DNA of 64,000 nt from Chloracidobacterium validum (GTDB lineage: Bacteria > Acidobacteriota > Blastocatellia > Chloracidobacteriales > Chloracidobacteriaceae): positions 1,967,501 through 2,031,500 of the forward strand of contig NZ_CP072648.1 in NCBI RefSeq assembly GCF_018304825.1, written 5' to 3'. Of this stretch, positions 55,072 to 64,000 are shown piece by piece (positions within the stretch are counted from its first letter, which is position 1; every line of letters starts with the position of its first letter). Under the pieces are notes generated by a model. That model saw nothing but the letters and a program-made list of their open reading frames with translations, was not told the DNA's origin and searched no databases. Position numbers and translations under genes: made by a program.

Positions 55072-56335
55072 CCGCCTCCAAACGACTGGCTACCGATGGA
55101 AAGCCGGGAGGTGGGCCGCCCTGCTGTTTGTGGCTTGGTTTGCTGTCGGCGGCGGGGATTGCCCAGCCACAGCCCAAGCGCCGGATGTGCGTCCGACAGA
55201 TGTCGTCAGGCTCTTTGAAGCCGGACAAGATGCTCACCAGGCCGGCCAGTTGGACGAGGCGCTCCGTCTTTACGATGCGGCCCTTGCGCTCGACGACACG
55301 CTCGCACCGATTCACTTTCAGCGCGGCATGGCGCTCCTTGCACTCAAGCGCACCACGGAAGCGGTCGCAGCCTTTGAACACTGCCTAACCCATCAGCCCG
55401 ATTTCTTGCGTGGCTGGCTCCACTTGGGTGCTGCCGCGCTGGCGGTCGGAGCCAACCAGCGAGCCGAGCAGGCCTATGCCAGGGCGCTTGAACTGTCACC
55501 GGAAAACCGGGAGGCGCGACTCCAACTGGCACAACTAGCACTTGCGCGCCAGGAGGCGGACAGAACGCTCGCTCTGCTCGATCCGCTTGGACTGGACGCC
55601 AAGACACCTGACGTTGATGTGTTGCGTGGGCAAGCCTATCGCCTCGGCGGGCAGATAGAACCTGCGATTGAGGCGTTTTCCCGTGTGCTTAGTCGCTTGC
55701 CGGATCATCCCGTAGCGCGCCGTGGACGGGGTGATGCCTACGCTGCCCAGGGGCGCGCCGAAGCCGCCCTCGACGACTGGCAACGGGCCTATACCGTCAA
55801 TGCCACACCGGAGCTTGCCGCCGACATCATCAGCGCACTTCACCAGCTTGGCCGCCAGGATGCCGTTCGAGCGTTTATCCGTTCAGCCAGAACGCAGTTC
55901 CCCAACGATGAACGACTGGCCACCATCGAAGCCGAGTTGACCAGTGATGCCGCACTGGATGCCGCCGCCGCGCTGCTTCGGGCCGGGCGCTTTGCCGAAG
56001 CCGCGGTAGCCTATGCCCCGTTGGTAGCGCAGTCGCCGGAAGCTACCCCGCCACGCGCCGGGCTGGCCACGGCGCTCTTCAAGCTTGAGCGCTTTGCCGA
56101 AGCTGCCCAGCACTTTGAAACCCTGCGCCGCTTACAACCGGAAGTTGCCGCAACCTACTTTTTTCTGGGCGTATGTTATGACAAGATACGCGACTACAGG
56201 ATGGCGCTGGCGGCTTACGAGGCCTTTCTTGCCCGCGCTGATGGCACACAAAACCGACTCGAAATCGAAAAAGTCCAACTTCGGTTGCCAAGCTTGAAGC
56301 GGCAAGCCGAACAATCGAAACCACGGAAACCATAG
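55031..56335 (+). CDS. exported TPR-repeat protein
   Basis: 434 residues from ATG 55031 or 55052. A signal peptide or anchor (AALLFVAWFAVGGGD, about 29-43) is followed by many tetratricopeptide repeats (about 55-420), for example AGQDAHQAGQLDEALRLYDA and LERFAEAAQHFETLRRLQPE. Such proteins scaffold complexes in the envelope. The first 41 bases overlap the methyltransferase's end. The cysteine in GGGDCPATA could be a lipobox but does not fit the consensus well. Confidence 0.88.
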   Translation: MTTTKSIMTTNVTSRLQTTGYRWKAGRWAALLFVAWFAVGGGDCPATAQAPDVRPTDVVRLFEAGQDAHQAGQLDEALRLYDAALALDDTLAPIHFQRGMALLALKRTTEAVAAFEHCLTHQPDFLRGWLHLGAAALAVGANQRAEQAYARALELSPENREARLQLAQLALARQEADRTLALLDPLGLDAKTPDVDVLRGQAYRLGGQIEPAIEAFSRVLSRLPDHPVARRGRGDAYAAQGRAEAALDDWQRAYTVNATPELAADIISALHQLGRQDAVRAFIRSARTQFPNDERLATIEAELTSDAALDAAAALLRAGRFAEAAVAYAPLVAQSPEATPPRAGLATALFKLERFAEAAQHFETLRRLQPEVAATYFFLGVCYDKIRDYRMALAAYEAFLARADGTQNRLEIEKVQLRLPSLKRQAEQSKPRKP

Positions 56336-56385
56336 CTCGGCGGGATAGTCGCCGGCAGGTTTCCCTGCCGATGGAGGTGACGACG

Positions 56386-56937
56386 ATGCAGCGTTCGACG
56401 TTGTGGTTCAATCGTGGTCAAGTACGGCGACTCCTTGGCCTCTGGCTCTGGATGGTGGTTTTAGGTGGGTTATCCTGGGGGGACGACCTGGGTAACACCG
56501 GCGCGCTTCTCCCGGACGGTCTCTCGGAAGTGGAACGTCAGTCCCTACAGAAGAAAACCAACCCCAAGGATCATGTCGAGGATTGTCTGCGGATCGGAAC
56601 AAACCGTCTGGCCCTGGCAGCGGACGCGGTCAAGCGTGAAAACTTTGACGCCGCCGCCCAGGCATTGCGGGGGTACGCAAACTTGCTCGACTACTCACAT
56701 GGCTACACGCAACAGATTGCCAAACCGAAGGTTCGCAATCAGATGTATCGCAAACTTGAGATTACCCTGCGCCAACACCTGCCGCTCCTGGAATGGCTGT
56801 CCAACGAGATGCCGGACTGCCACGAAAGCTGTGTGCGCCACGCGCTGAGTCGGGCCAAGACCATTCGCCGGGAATCGCTCAATGCCTTCTTTGGGGATGG
56901 CTTCCTGAAAGCAAGCACGGAAACAACCACCGAATAG
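56386..56937 (+). CDS. small exported hypothetical protein
   Basis: About 183 residues from ATG 56386, with GGAGGTGACGACG directly upstream; an in-frame ATG at 56371 is less good. Signal peptide about 12-33 (LWLWMVVLGGLSWG). Mature part is helix-rich, with cysteines in VEDCLRIG and DCHESCVRH. No family recognised. It lies between the TPR protein and another small exported protein, all on one strand. Confidence 0.75.
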   Translation: MQRSTLWFNRGQVRRLLGLWLWMVVLGGLSWGDDLGNTGALLPDGLSEVERQSLQKKTNPKDHVEDCLRIGTNRLALAADAVKRENFDAAAQALRGYANLLDYSHGYTQQIAKPKVRNQMYRKLEITLRQHLPLLEWLSNEMPDCHESCVRHALSRAKTIRRESLNAFFGDGFLKASTETTTE

Positions 56938-56955
56938 TGGTCTGGCACTTGCACG

Positions 56956-57480
56956 ATGTCCGGCCGGTTTATGCAACGCCACTGGGTGCTTGGCATCCTG
57001 TTGGCGCTCCTCATCCAGATTGGTAGCCAGGCTGGTTCAGCCCTGGCCCAGCGTCGTGGAGATACGCTCAACGAGCAGGAAATCGAGCGTATCCGCGAGG
57101 CCCAGGAAATTGACCGGCGAACTGATGTTTTCCTTAGATTGGCCAGTCGCCGCCTCGACGCGCTCGAAGGGCGTCCAGACCAACCACCCAAGCGCGAAGC
57201 GTGGGGCGATCCACCTACTGGGTCGCCACGTCAGCTCCTGACGGCTTACGCCAGCCTTCTGGAGGAACTCGCCGATAAGCTCGATGCCGTGGCCGAAACC
57301 AAAGGCGAGCAAGACCCCAAGCTGCGCAAGGCACTGGCGCGCGTCCGCCATGACATGGAAATGCATATCACGCGCCTTGAACGACTTTCCATTACCGACG
57401 ACGATCTGGCGGCACGCCGTACCGCGCTCCAAATGGCGCGCCTGTTGCTTGACGGCGCCAGCGCTGCCCTGGCGAAATAG
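56956..57480 (+). CDS. small exported helical protein
   Basis: 174 residues from ATG 56956 (56971 also possible). Signal peptide about 6-31 (VLGILLALLIQIGSQAGSALAQ). The mature chain is a long charged helix region (NEQEIERIREAQEIDRRTD, LEELADKLDAVAETKGEQD). No catalytic residues or family recognised. With the preceding gene it could form a small envelope operon. Confidence 0.75.
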   Translation: MSGRFMQRHWVLGILLALLIQIGSQAGSALAQRRGDTLNEQEIERIREAQEIDRRTDVFLRLASRRLDALEGRPDQPPKREAWGDPPTGSPRQLLTAYASLLEELADKLDAVAETKGEQDPKLRKALARVRHDMEMHITRLERLSITDDDLAARRTALQMARLLLDGASAALAK

Positions 57481-57542
57481 CGCATCCGAGGTACGCCCCC
57501 ACCACGCTGGCCAACCTTTGACGATTTGCGTCCCCAGCCCCG

Positions 57543-59387
57543 ATGTCTCTTGCTGAAAAACTGTCCAGCCTGCCAACTTGCCCTGGCTGTTACCTACACA
57601 AAGACAGCCGCAGCCAGGTCATTTACGTCGGCAAAGCCAAAAACCTGCGCCACCGCGTGCGGAGCTATTTTCAGTCCAGCCGCCAGCATGATCCAAAGAC
57701 CCAGGAACTGGTGGCGCGCATCGCCGACTTCGAGTTCATCGTCACCGACACCGAGATCGAAGCCTTAGTTCTCGAAAGTAACCTCATCAAGCAATACAAG
57801 CCGCGCTACAACGTCCTGCTCAAGGACGACAAGCAGTATCCGCACCTGAAGCTGACGCTCAACGAGTCGTTCCCACGAGTGATCAAGACGCGGCGCGTGC
57901 TCAACGACGGCGCGCTCTATCACGGGCCTTACTTACCGGCTTCACTGGCCCACCAGACGCTCAGGCTCGTCAACCAGATGTTTCAGTTGCGGACATGTGA
58001 GATTGAGATTGATGGGCGGCGCGACCGTCCATGCCTGGAATACCACATCAAGCGCTGCCTTGGCCCATGTGTGCGCGATTTGTGCAGCAAAGCCGAATAC
58101 GCTGAGGCCGTCCGCGACGTGAAGTTGTTTTTCGAGGGCAAAAACAAACAGCTCGTTGCCGAGCTACAGGCGCGGATGGAGCGAGCTTCAGAAGCGCTGC
58201 GCTTTGAGCAGGCAGCACGCTACCGCGACCAGCTTCGCCTCATCGAACGGCTGGGCGAAACCCAAAAGATGATGCTCAAAGATGCCGCCGATGTGGACAT
58301 TTTTGGCTACTACCGGGACGGCGCGCGGCTGGCGTTGCAGCTTTTCACCATGCGGGAGGGGCGCATCATTGGGCGGCGCGAGTTTTTCTGGGAGGACCTT
58401 CCGCCGGATGACCGGTTTGACGCGGCGACGTTTCTCGGTGAGGCGCTGACGCAGTACTACGCGCTGGGCAACTACGTGCCGCACGAGGTTCACGCGCCAC
58501 ACGACTTTGCCGACCGCGATGTGCTCGAAAGCTTTTTATCCGAACGGCGCGGCGCGAAAGTGCGCATTCTGGATCCACGGCGTGGGCAAAAGCGTGAGCT
58601 GGTGGAACTGGTCGAACGCAATGCGCGGGTCGCGTTTGACCAGCGCTTCCGCACACTCAAGCCCGACTTGGCGCAGGTCCTGGACGAACTCGCCGACTCA
58701 CTTGAGCTACCGCGCTTTCCGGCCCGGATTGAGTGCTTCGATATTTCGCATATTCAGGGGGCGGAAGCCGTCGCGTCACTGGTCGTCTGTGAAAACGGGC
58801 AGCCGGCCAAACCGGAGTACCGGAAGTTTCGCATCAAGACGGCGACCGGCGGCGACGATTTTGCCTCGATGCAAGAAGTTGTCCGGCGGCGCTATGCCCG
58901 CCTTTTGCGCGAAGCAAAACCGCTGCCCGATTTGGTACTTGTGGACGGGGGAAAGGGTCAGCTCAGTGCGGCCGCGCAAGCGCTGCGTGAACTTGAGCTG
59001 GAGGCGCTACCCCTGGCATCCATTGCCAAGCGCGAGGAAATCATCTTTGTCAAAGGCCGCGAACATGACCCAATCCGGCTGGAGCGCCACTCACCGATTC
59101 TGCGGCTCATTCAAATGATTCGAGATGAAGCGCACCGGTTCGCCGTGGCCTTTCACCGTCAACGGCGGACGTTACGCGATTTCGACTCGGAACTGTTATC
59201 CATCCCCGGCATTGGGCCAAAGCTCAAGACCCGCCTGCTCCGCAACCTCGGCAGCCTCGACAACATTCGGCGGGCAAGCTTGGCGGAACTGACGCCCTTT
59301 GTCGGAGAACCGCGGGCAAGGGCAATTTGGCGGCACTTCCACCCCGACGCACTCGAAAGCGCGCAGCCAGCCGCGAAGGCAGACTGA
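57543..59387 (+). CDS. uvrC: UvrABC system protein C
   Basis: 614 residues. Makes both incisions in nucleotide excision repair with UvrB. GIY-YIG nuclease at about 12-90 (GCYLHKDSRSQVIYVGKAKN, LVLESNLIKQYKPRYNV), UVR domain (about 200-235, LQARMERASEALRFEQAARY), an RNase H-like C-terminal nuclease (IECFDISHIQG; LVLVDGGKGQLSAAA), and tandem helix-hairpin-helix (SIPGIGPKLKTRLLRNLGSL). The GIY motif reads GCY, a mild variant. Length is normal. Isolated from uvrA and uvrB. Confidence 0.96.
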   Translation: MSLAEKLSSLPTCPGCYLHKDSRSQVIYVGKAKNLRHRVRSYFQSSRQHDPKTQELVARIADFEFIVTDTEIEALVLESNLIKQYKPRYNVLLKDDKQYPHLKLTLNESFPRVIKTRRVLNDGALYHGPYLPASLAHQTLRLVNQMFQLRTCEIEIDGRRDRPCLEYHIKRCLGPCVRDLCSKAEYAEAVRDVKLFFEGKNKQLVAELQARMERASEALRFEQAARYRDQLRLIERLGETQKMMLKDAADVDIFGYYRDGARLALQLFTMREGRIIGRREFFWEDLPPDDRFDAATFLGEALTQYYALGNYVPHEVHAPHDFADRDVLESFLSERRGAKVRILDPRRGQKRELVELVERNARVAFDQRFRTLKPDLAQVLDELADSLELPRFPARIECFDISHIQGAEAVASLVVCENGQPAKPEYRKFRIKTATGGDDFASMQEVVRRRYARLLREAKPLPDLVLVDGGKGQLSAAAQALRELELEALPLASIAKREEIIFVKGREHDPIRLERHSPILRLIQMIRDEAHRFAVAFHRQRRTLRDFDSELLSIPGIGPKLKTRLLRNLGSLDNIRRASLAELTPFVGEPRARAIWRHFHPDALESAQPAAKAD

Positions 59388-59416
59388 GGTGCCGGTGCAG
59401 GCTCGCCAGGTCGGGG

Positions 59417-62400
59417 CTAGAAACGCTTGGTCACACGCACGTCAAACCCGAAGTTCCCCTGCTGGTCACGCAGCCCAATAATCGAGAGGTTGCTACGCAA
59501 GCGGTACTCAATCAGGATGATTTGCTCCTCGGCGGTCGCCAGGTTGGTGGAGAAGGTCACGCTCAAGTCCTTCGTAATCCGACGCCCGACGGTGAGCCGC
59601 GCCGTCGGGTCACCACCCCGCCCAACCAGCAACGGGTCAATCTGAAACCGATTGATGCCAAAGAGTCGCCCGGTTTGTTCCTCGATGCGCTCGGTGAGCA
59701 GTTCAGAAAGCAGGGTCGTCGCGGCACTCACATTGGCTTGCTGGGCCGCCGTCGTTGTGTTGGCAATGTCCGGCGGTGGCAGCGTCCCAGTCGCCAGCAG
59801 CGACAGAATGCTCGATTGCGGCAGGTTTGGCTCCGAACGCAAAATGGGGTTGAAGTTGTCAGCCGTGCCAGTGAGGCCGACAATGATCCGGTAGCCCTGA
59901 ATCGTGGCCTCGGCCTGGATGTCGTAGAAGGTCGTTCCAGTTGGTCCTTCGGGAATGGCGACAATGCCGCGCGTGACCTCGAAGCGGTCGTTGCGAAACT
60001 CGAGTTGCCCACGGGTGATCAAAATCCGACCAGAAACGTCCGGGTCGTCAATCGAACCGCTCAAGCGCAGTGACGCTGAGCCGACCACATCGGCAATGTT
60101 ATTCCGAATAAAGAGCGTATCCGGCGCTTCTACCCGGACATCGAGCGTCGTGAAGGTATTCCGCTTCGCACGGGTCTGAAGTGAACTGCCGACCCCCCCT
60201 AGCCCAACGAACTGCGTCCGAACCAGCGTCGCCAAATCGGTGTTCGTGGTGTATTCGGCGCGCTTGATCCGCACCACGCCGCTGAGGACTTGCAGCGACT
60301 GATTCCCTTGTAACACCAGATCGCCATCCGCCAGTGAGCGGATGTCGCGTGGGTACTTGACCCGCACATTTTCCGCCCGAATCCCAAAGCGCCACCGCAC
60401 ATCGCTGATTCGTTCAAAAATTGCCCCGCCCGTTACCTCGACCTTGCCGCTTCCGGCATCGGCGGTCAGGGTCTCGATTTGCGCCCGGTTGGCATTGAAC
60501 AACACCCGTCCGCCACCATTTTCGAGCGCCAGCGGCACGTCGGTGATGCGCAGCCCAAAGTCGTCGAGATCGGTGTAGCCGGTGAGCCGTGGATTGGCCA
60601 AGCTTCCGGCAATGGTTGCCTTGATGGTCAGCAGTCCGCGTGAGGTGATGCGCTTTGAAAAACCACGCAGGAGCTTCAAGTCCACCTTGCCATCGGCCGT
60701 CACCGTGTCGCGCCCACTCAACAACCCAAGCCGCCCGGATAGTGAAAACGACGTGGTATCGCCGGGTTCATCCCGGAGGCGAAAGTTTTTGAACTCCAGC
60801 GCGCGGTCACTCAGGCTGAACTGAAGCGGTCCGTCATTGACAATGACGTAGTTATCCGCGGCTGCGCCCAGTTCGCCCAGCGGGACGGCCAACTTGAGCG
60901 CCGAAAAATCGCCGGTCAATGCCAGCTTACTGGTTGTGAAGCCGCCTTCATCGGTCGCTGGATCAACGGCATAAAGCGGTCCCGCCAAGCGTAAACGACC
61001 AGTGACTTCGCCACTGAGGCTTTGCGGTCCAATATCGAAAATGGCGAGGAGTGGCGTGAGCGGTGTCCGGTCGAAATCAAACTGGCTTTCGACGAGGAGG
61101 GCCAATTCGCCGTCTGGATCGAGGTAGGTCACAGTGGCGTCCGAGCGGTAGGGAAAATCACGATACCGCGCGGTCAGCGTGAGCGTCGCTTTTTCACCGG
61201 CCGCATCGCTGGCTGCCGCCAGCCGCACATCCCGGAAATCATCATTGCCGACCGTGAGCTTCTCGCTGGTCGCCTTGAGTGCAAAATCAAGATGGTTGGT
61301 CAGAATTTGCCCGACCGTGGAGCGTGAACTGAAATCCAACTGGATGACGCCATCGAGCGGTATGTCCGAACGCCCCAGGGACTGACCTAGGGCCTTGGCA
61401 TCGAGTCCGTTTGATTGGAGGGTCACTTCATAAGCGCCATCAGTCGGGTTGTAGCGCCCTTGACCGTTGAGGACGCCGGCCGGGAAACGGGAGACAATGC
61501 CATCAACCACCAGCCCTTGGTCACGGAATGAAACCCGCGCTTCGCCGCGCCGCAACTCACCGACTGGGGTTTTCGTGGCGGTGAGTGCCAACGTCCCCCC
61601 GCCACGGATGGTTTCCACGGCCTTGGTCCAGTCGCGCAGTGTCAATCCAGCTCGCAGGGTTGCCAGATTGGGAAGTCCCGTGAGGTCAAGATCGCCAGCG
61701 GCAATGCCCCCGGCCGCCGTCAACTGCTCGCCCACCGACTTGGTGGCTGGAATCGTCTGGAGGATTGCCCCGACCGATGCCAGCCTGAGATCATAGGCCC
61801 TGAGTTTGACTTGTGTCGGGTGCGCTTCCGTCCAGCCGCCTCCAAAACTGGCTATCACGCACCCGCCATCCGGTTGGATTAGGGAAGCTTCCGTCACCGT
61901 TAGCTGGGTGGGCGCAGCCTCGAAGTGGACGGCAGCCCGACCAATTCGTTGGTCATTGACTCGAATTTCGCCAACGCTTGCCGTTCCGCTCAAGGTCAGG
62001 GCGCGGAGGTTTCCAGAAAGCTGCCCGGTGACATCGCCCGCGCCACGCAGCTCTAACCGAGCCTCATCGGTTTGCGTTGTGAGTGCTGGAATCTTGACCC
62101 CCAACCACGTTGCCAGCGTTTGCGCCTGGGCGAGTTCAGGCGTGTGGTAATCCACCGTTGCCTCTACTTCACGTGCGCGCCAGCGATAACGTCCAGAAAC
62201 AGTTAGCGTGCCTTCCCCAACACGGGCCAGAAACGGGTCAGCCTGCACGACCCCCGGGGTCAGGATGGCGCGCGCTTCAACCGAGAGCGGCAGTGGCGTG
62301 GTGTCTGGGCTGGCATCCGGCGGACGGGCCTGCCCGGTCAAGGCGGCCTGTATCCGTCCGGTTGCCTGGAGCGCATCAAGCCCAGGCCATGTCACATCCA

Positions 62401-63697
62401 GTTGCGCCTGTCCGCGCCCAGCCAGTGAACCGCGAGCAACGGCCAGGCGACGAGTAAGCTGTTCGACATCAAGCCCGCTGGCAGTCAGTTTGGCCATGGA
62501 ACGTTCACGGGTGCCGGCTGGATAAGCCAGTCGCGCCTGCCCTTGCAACCGACCACCCAGGACGCGCGCGGTGATGTCGGTGATGTCCACGGCGACTGGC
62601 GATACGGAAACATGCGCAGCCGGGGCGTCCAGGACATACCCGGCAAAGGTCACCTGTCCGGCCTTGACATCCGCCTCCGCGCGTTTTGGGACTTGCCCAA
62701 AAGGTGTATCGAGAACGTAGGCCGCCGTCAGCCCAGCGACGGACGCGCCTCCCAGTCGCCCGGTCAGGGGTTCGAGGTTGCCCTCAAGCACGAGTCCCGT
62801 CGCGTCACCGGCCACCCGAACCGGCATCTGAACCCGGCCCGTCAACGGAAGCCCATCCAAAAGCGACTGGCTGGCTGTCGCCAGATCGAGCACGACGTAA
62901 GCATTGCCCTCGTAGCGCACGTTTTCATTCGGCCAGCGCACGGTGCCGGACAGCGTCATCTCGCCCATTGGGGTAGTGATGATTAGCGACTGGATGTTGG
63001 CGGCATCTTTTTTGACTTCGGCCGTGAGGCGCAACGTGGCGTCCCGCAACATCCGCCGCCGGCCATCCGTGGCGGTAATGCTTACCTCGCCAGCATCGAA
63101 GCCGGTTTCGACCTGAAGGGTTTGTTCATCCGCCGCGCGGCCAAAGAGATTGAAGTTACGGACTTGTCCTTGTACGCCATAGGTCTCGGCGCCAACGTTG
63201 ACTAGCCCATCCCGCACGACCACCCGTCCACCGCGCAGGACTTCATCTACCAGTGGTTCATCGGGTTCGGTGGGCAGCGTCCGTTTGCGTTCCGGCATCC
63301 GAATACGCGCTAGATTCACTCCCCGCTCGTCAAAAACGATATTGAGCGTTGGATGGTCAAGCGCCGCATGACGCACTGAAAAGGCCTGTCGCCAAAGGCT
63401 TTCGACTTCGACTTCAGCCGCCAGGCGATCAGCCGTGAAGAATGGTTTGGTGTCACCCGGTAGGAAACAGGCAATTTGCCTGGCTTCGGCCGATACAGAG
63501 AACACATGCACGCGCAGTTCACCGATTTCAGCCCGCACATCGGTTTGCCGTTCGAGTTCGGCAATGAGCAGGCGGCGCGCCCAGTCGTCCAACCCGCCGC
63601 GGTTGAGCCAAACGATGCCCCACGTCAGAAGGCTGACCATCGCCAGCGTCAGGCCAAGCAATCCGATGATGACGATTCGTCTGCGTGTCAAAGCCAT
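59417..63697 (-). CDS. tamB: translocation and assembly module protein TamB (DUF490)
   Basis: 1426 residues, an inner-membrane anchored bridge that aids outer-membrane protein or phospholipid transport. Signal anchor about 7-31 (IVIIGLLGLTLAMVSLLTWG). The middle is a long series of beta strands typical of bridge-like lipid-transfer proteins, and the C-terminal DUF490/TamB domain (about 1050-1426) includes QGYRIIVGLTGTADNF and SLLATGTLPPP. The last residues, VRVTKRF, are barrel-like. The partner TamA is not visible in the window. ATG 63697. Confidence 0.94.
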   Translation of the reverse strand: MALTRRRIVIIGLLGLTLAMVSLLTWGIVWLNRGGLDDWARRLLIAELERQTDVRAEIGELRVHVFSVSAEARQIACFLPGDTKPFFTADRLAAEVEVESLWRQAFSVRHAALDHPTLNIVFDERGVNLARIRMPERKRTLPTEPDEPLVDEVLRGGRVVVRDGLVNVGAETYGVQGQVRNFNLFGRAADEQTLQVETGFDAGEVSITATDGRRRMLRDATLRLTAEVKKDAANIQSLIITTPMGEMTLSGTVRWPNENVRYEGNAYVVLDLATASQSLLDGLPLTGRVQMPVRVAGDATGLVLEGNLEPLTGRLGGASVAGLTAAYVLDTPFGQVPKRAEADVKAGQVTFAGYVLDAPAAHVSVSPVAVDITDITARVLGGRLQGQARLAYPAGTRERSMAKLTASGLDVEQLTRRLAVARGSLAGRGQAQLDVTWPGLDALQATGRIQAALTGQARPPDASPDTTPLPLSVEARAILTPGVVQADPFLARVGEGTLTVSGRYRWRAREVEATVDYHTPELAQAQTLATWLGVKIPALTTQTDEARLELRGAGDVTGQLSGNLRALTLSGTASVGEIRVNDQRIGRAAVHFEAAPTQLTVTEASLIQPDGGCVIASFGGGWTEAHPTQVKLRAYDLRLASVGAILQTIPATKSVGEQLTAAGGIAAGDLDLTGLPNLATLRAGLTLRDWTKAVETIRGGGTLALTATKTPVGELRRGEARVSFRDQGLVVDGIVSRFPAGVLNGQGRYNPTDGAYEVTLQSNGLDAKALGQSLGRSDIPLDGVIQLDFSSRSTVGQILTNHLDFALKATSEKLTVGNDDFRDVRLAAASDAAGEKATLTLTARYRDFPYRSDATVTYLDPDGELALLVESQFDFDRTPLTPLLAIFDIGPQSLSGEVTGRLRLAGPLYAVDPATDEGGFTTSKLALTGDFSALKLAVPLGELGAAADNYVIVNDGPLQFSLSDRALEFKNFRLRDEPGDTTSFSLSGRLGLLSGRDTVTADGKVDLKLLRGFSKRITSRGLLTIKATIAGSLANPRLTGYTDLDDFGLRITDVPLALENGGGRVLFNANRAQIETLTADAGSGKVEVTGGAIFERISDVRWRFGIRAENVRVKYPRDIRSLADGDLVLQGNQSLQVLSGVVRIKRAEYTTNTDLATLVRTQFVGLGGVGSSLQTRAKRNTFTTLDVRVEAPDTLFIRNNIADVVGSASLRLSGSIDDPDVSGRILITRGQLEFRNDRFEVTRGIVAIPEGPTGTTFYDIQAEATIQGYRIIVGLTGTADNFNPILRSEPNLPQSSILSLLATGTLPPPDIANTTTAAQQANVSAATTLLSELLTERIEEQTGRLFGINRFQIDPLLVGRGGDPTARLTVGRRITKDLSVTFSTNLATAEEQIILIEYRLRSNLSIIGLRDQQGNFGFDVRVTKRF

Positions 63698-63974
63698 CAG
63701 AAAAACCTAAACCACAGAGGCTTTGGCGCTCCGCGCCACACTGCCAGTCAACGCAGCCTAGCATGGCGCGTTCCCTTTCCGCAGGGTTCCAGCCAATGGC
63801 TAGCTGCCCGGCTGAACCAGCAGATTGCCTTCTCCACAAAACCTTTGGTCAAATGGTGACCTTCGTGCCACAGCTAGCCTAACCAGTGGCGCGTCGGCTA
63901 AATCTTTTTATGCTTGCGATGAACTTTGCCTTATCCTTTGCTTATGTAGCGCCGTATAACCAGGAGAACTCTTC
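63698..63974. promoter_or_regulatory. intergenic region upstream of the right-end gene and of tamB
   Basis: About 280 bases between divergent genes. It carries a small GGCGC/GCGCC hairpin near 63724 and an AT-rich stretch near 63900-63950 that could hold a promoter. No safe promoter assignment. Confidence 0.4.
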
Positions 63975-64000
63975 GTGGCACCATCTGCTGCATCAAACCT
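63975..64000 (+). CDS. start of a gene cut by the window edge
   Basis: AGGAG lies eight bases before a GTG at 63975; eight codons follow (VAPSAASN) and remain open to the end. Too short to identify. Confidence 0.4.

Noticed and set aside
59327-60073. 248-codon plus-strand frame
   Set aside because: It overlaps the uvrC and tamB ends and is antisense to tamB, with low-complexity Arg/Gly content typical of shadow frames.

Overview
The window is bacterial chromosomal DNA, moderately GC-rich and densely coded, with about 48 protein genes and no rRNA, tRNA or CRISPR array that I can see. The best guess for the source is an Acidobacteriota bacterium, possibly a Chloracidobacterium-like member of the Blastocatellia. 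This rests on large carboxypeptidase-regulatory TonB-dependent (Oar-like) receptors, a CarD-like regulator, Uma2-family proteins with E/R/Q/A coiled-coil repeats, TamB and lipoprotein-type envelope genes of a diderm, and the general gene mix. No phylogenetic marker was computed, so this is an inference.

Layout. 1-5.2 kb: two Oar/TonB-type receptors on the minus strand, the first broken by a single in-frame TAA. 5.2-11.7 kb: a proline-rich lipoprotein, an unknown protein, biotin synthase, a small secreted protein translationally coupled to aspartate kinase, and a Uma2 protein. 11.8-15.8 kb: an accessory patch with a zinc-ribbon protein, a small membrane protein, a decayed IS200/IS605-type TnpB gene, a secreted protein and the remnant of its paralogue. 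15.9-24.3 kb: a SPOR protein, a probable outer-membrane barrel, an RsbW-RsbV-RsbU type partner-switching module, a large exported protein, a MerR regulator and a tandem thioredoxin-fold protein. 24.4-34.2 kb: a sterol-desaturase-family hydroxylase, Fe superoxide dismutase, a head-to-head pair whose ATG codons overlap (coiled-coil protein and CoA-type Nudix hydrolase), cytidylate kinase, DUF445 and Mpo1-like membrane proteins, PilT and an orphan DppC-type permease. 34.3-42.4 kb: housekeeping genes for RNase J, PriA, MutL and a cell-wall amidase. 42.7-45.5 kb: a Uma2 protein with a 42-bp tandem repeat, and a PafA-type alkaline phosphatase.

The most unusual locus is 45.8-51.8 kb. Two adjacent genes encode very large redox fusions. 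The first joins cyclic-nucleotide-binding domains, a ferredoxin region with 16 cysteines (enough for four [4Fe-4S] clusters) and a histidine-bearing membrane domain. The second joins an FHA domain, a membrane helix, seven CxxCH haem sites, a second membrane helix, a ferredoxin domain and a two-Rossmann flavin/NAD(P) oxidoreductase. Together they look like a signal-gated electron conduit across the cytoplasmic membrane. 51.9-64 kb: a CorC/CNNM-type transporter, CarD, a methyltransferase, a TPR protein, two small exported proteins, UvrC, TamB, and the first codons of a gene running off the right end.

Functional themes are envelope biogenesis (receptors, amidase, TamB, lipoproteins), DNA repair (PriA, MutL, UvrC), stress signalling (Rsb module, CarD, SOD, glutaredoxin-like protein) and membrane redox chemistry.
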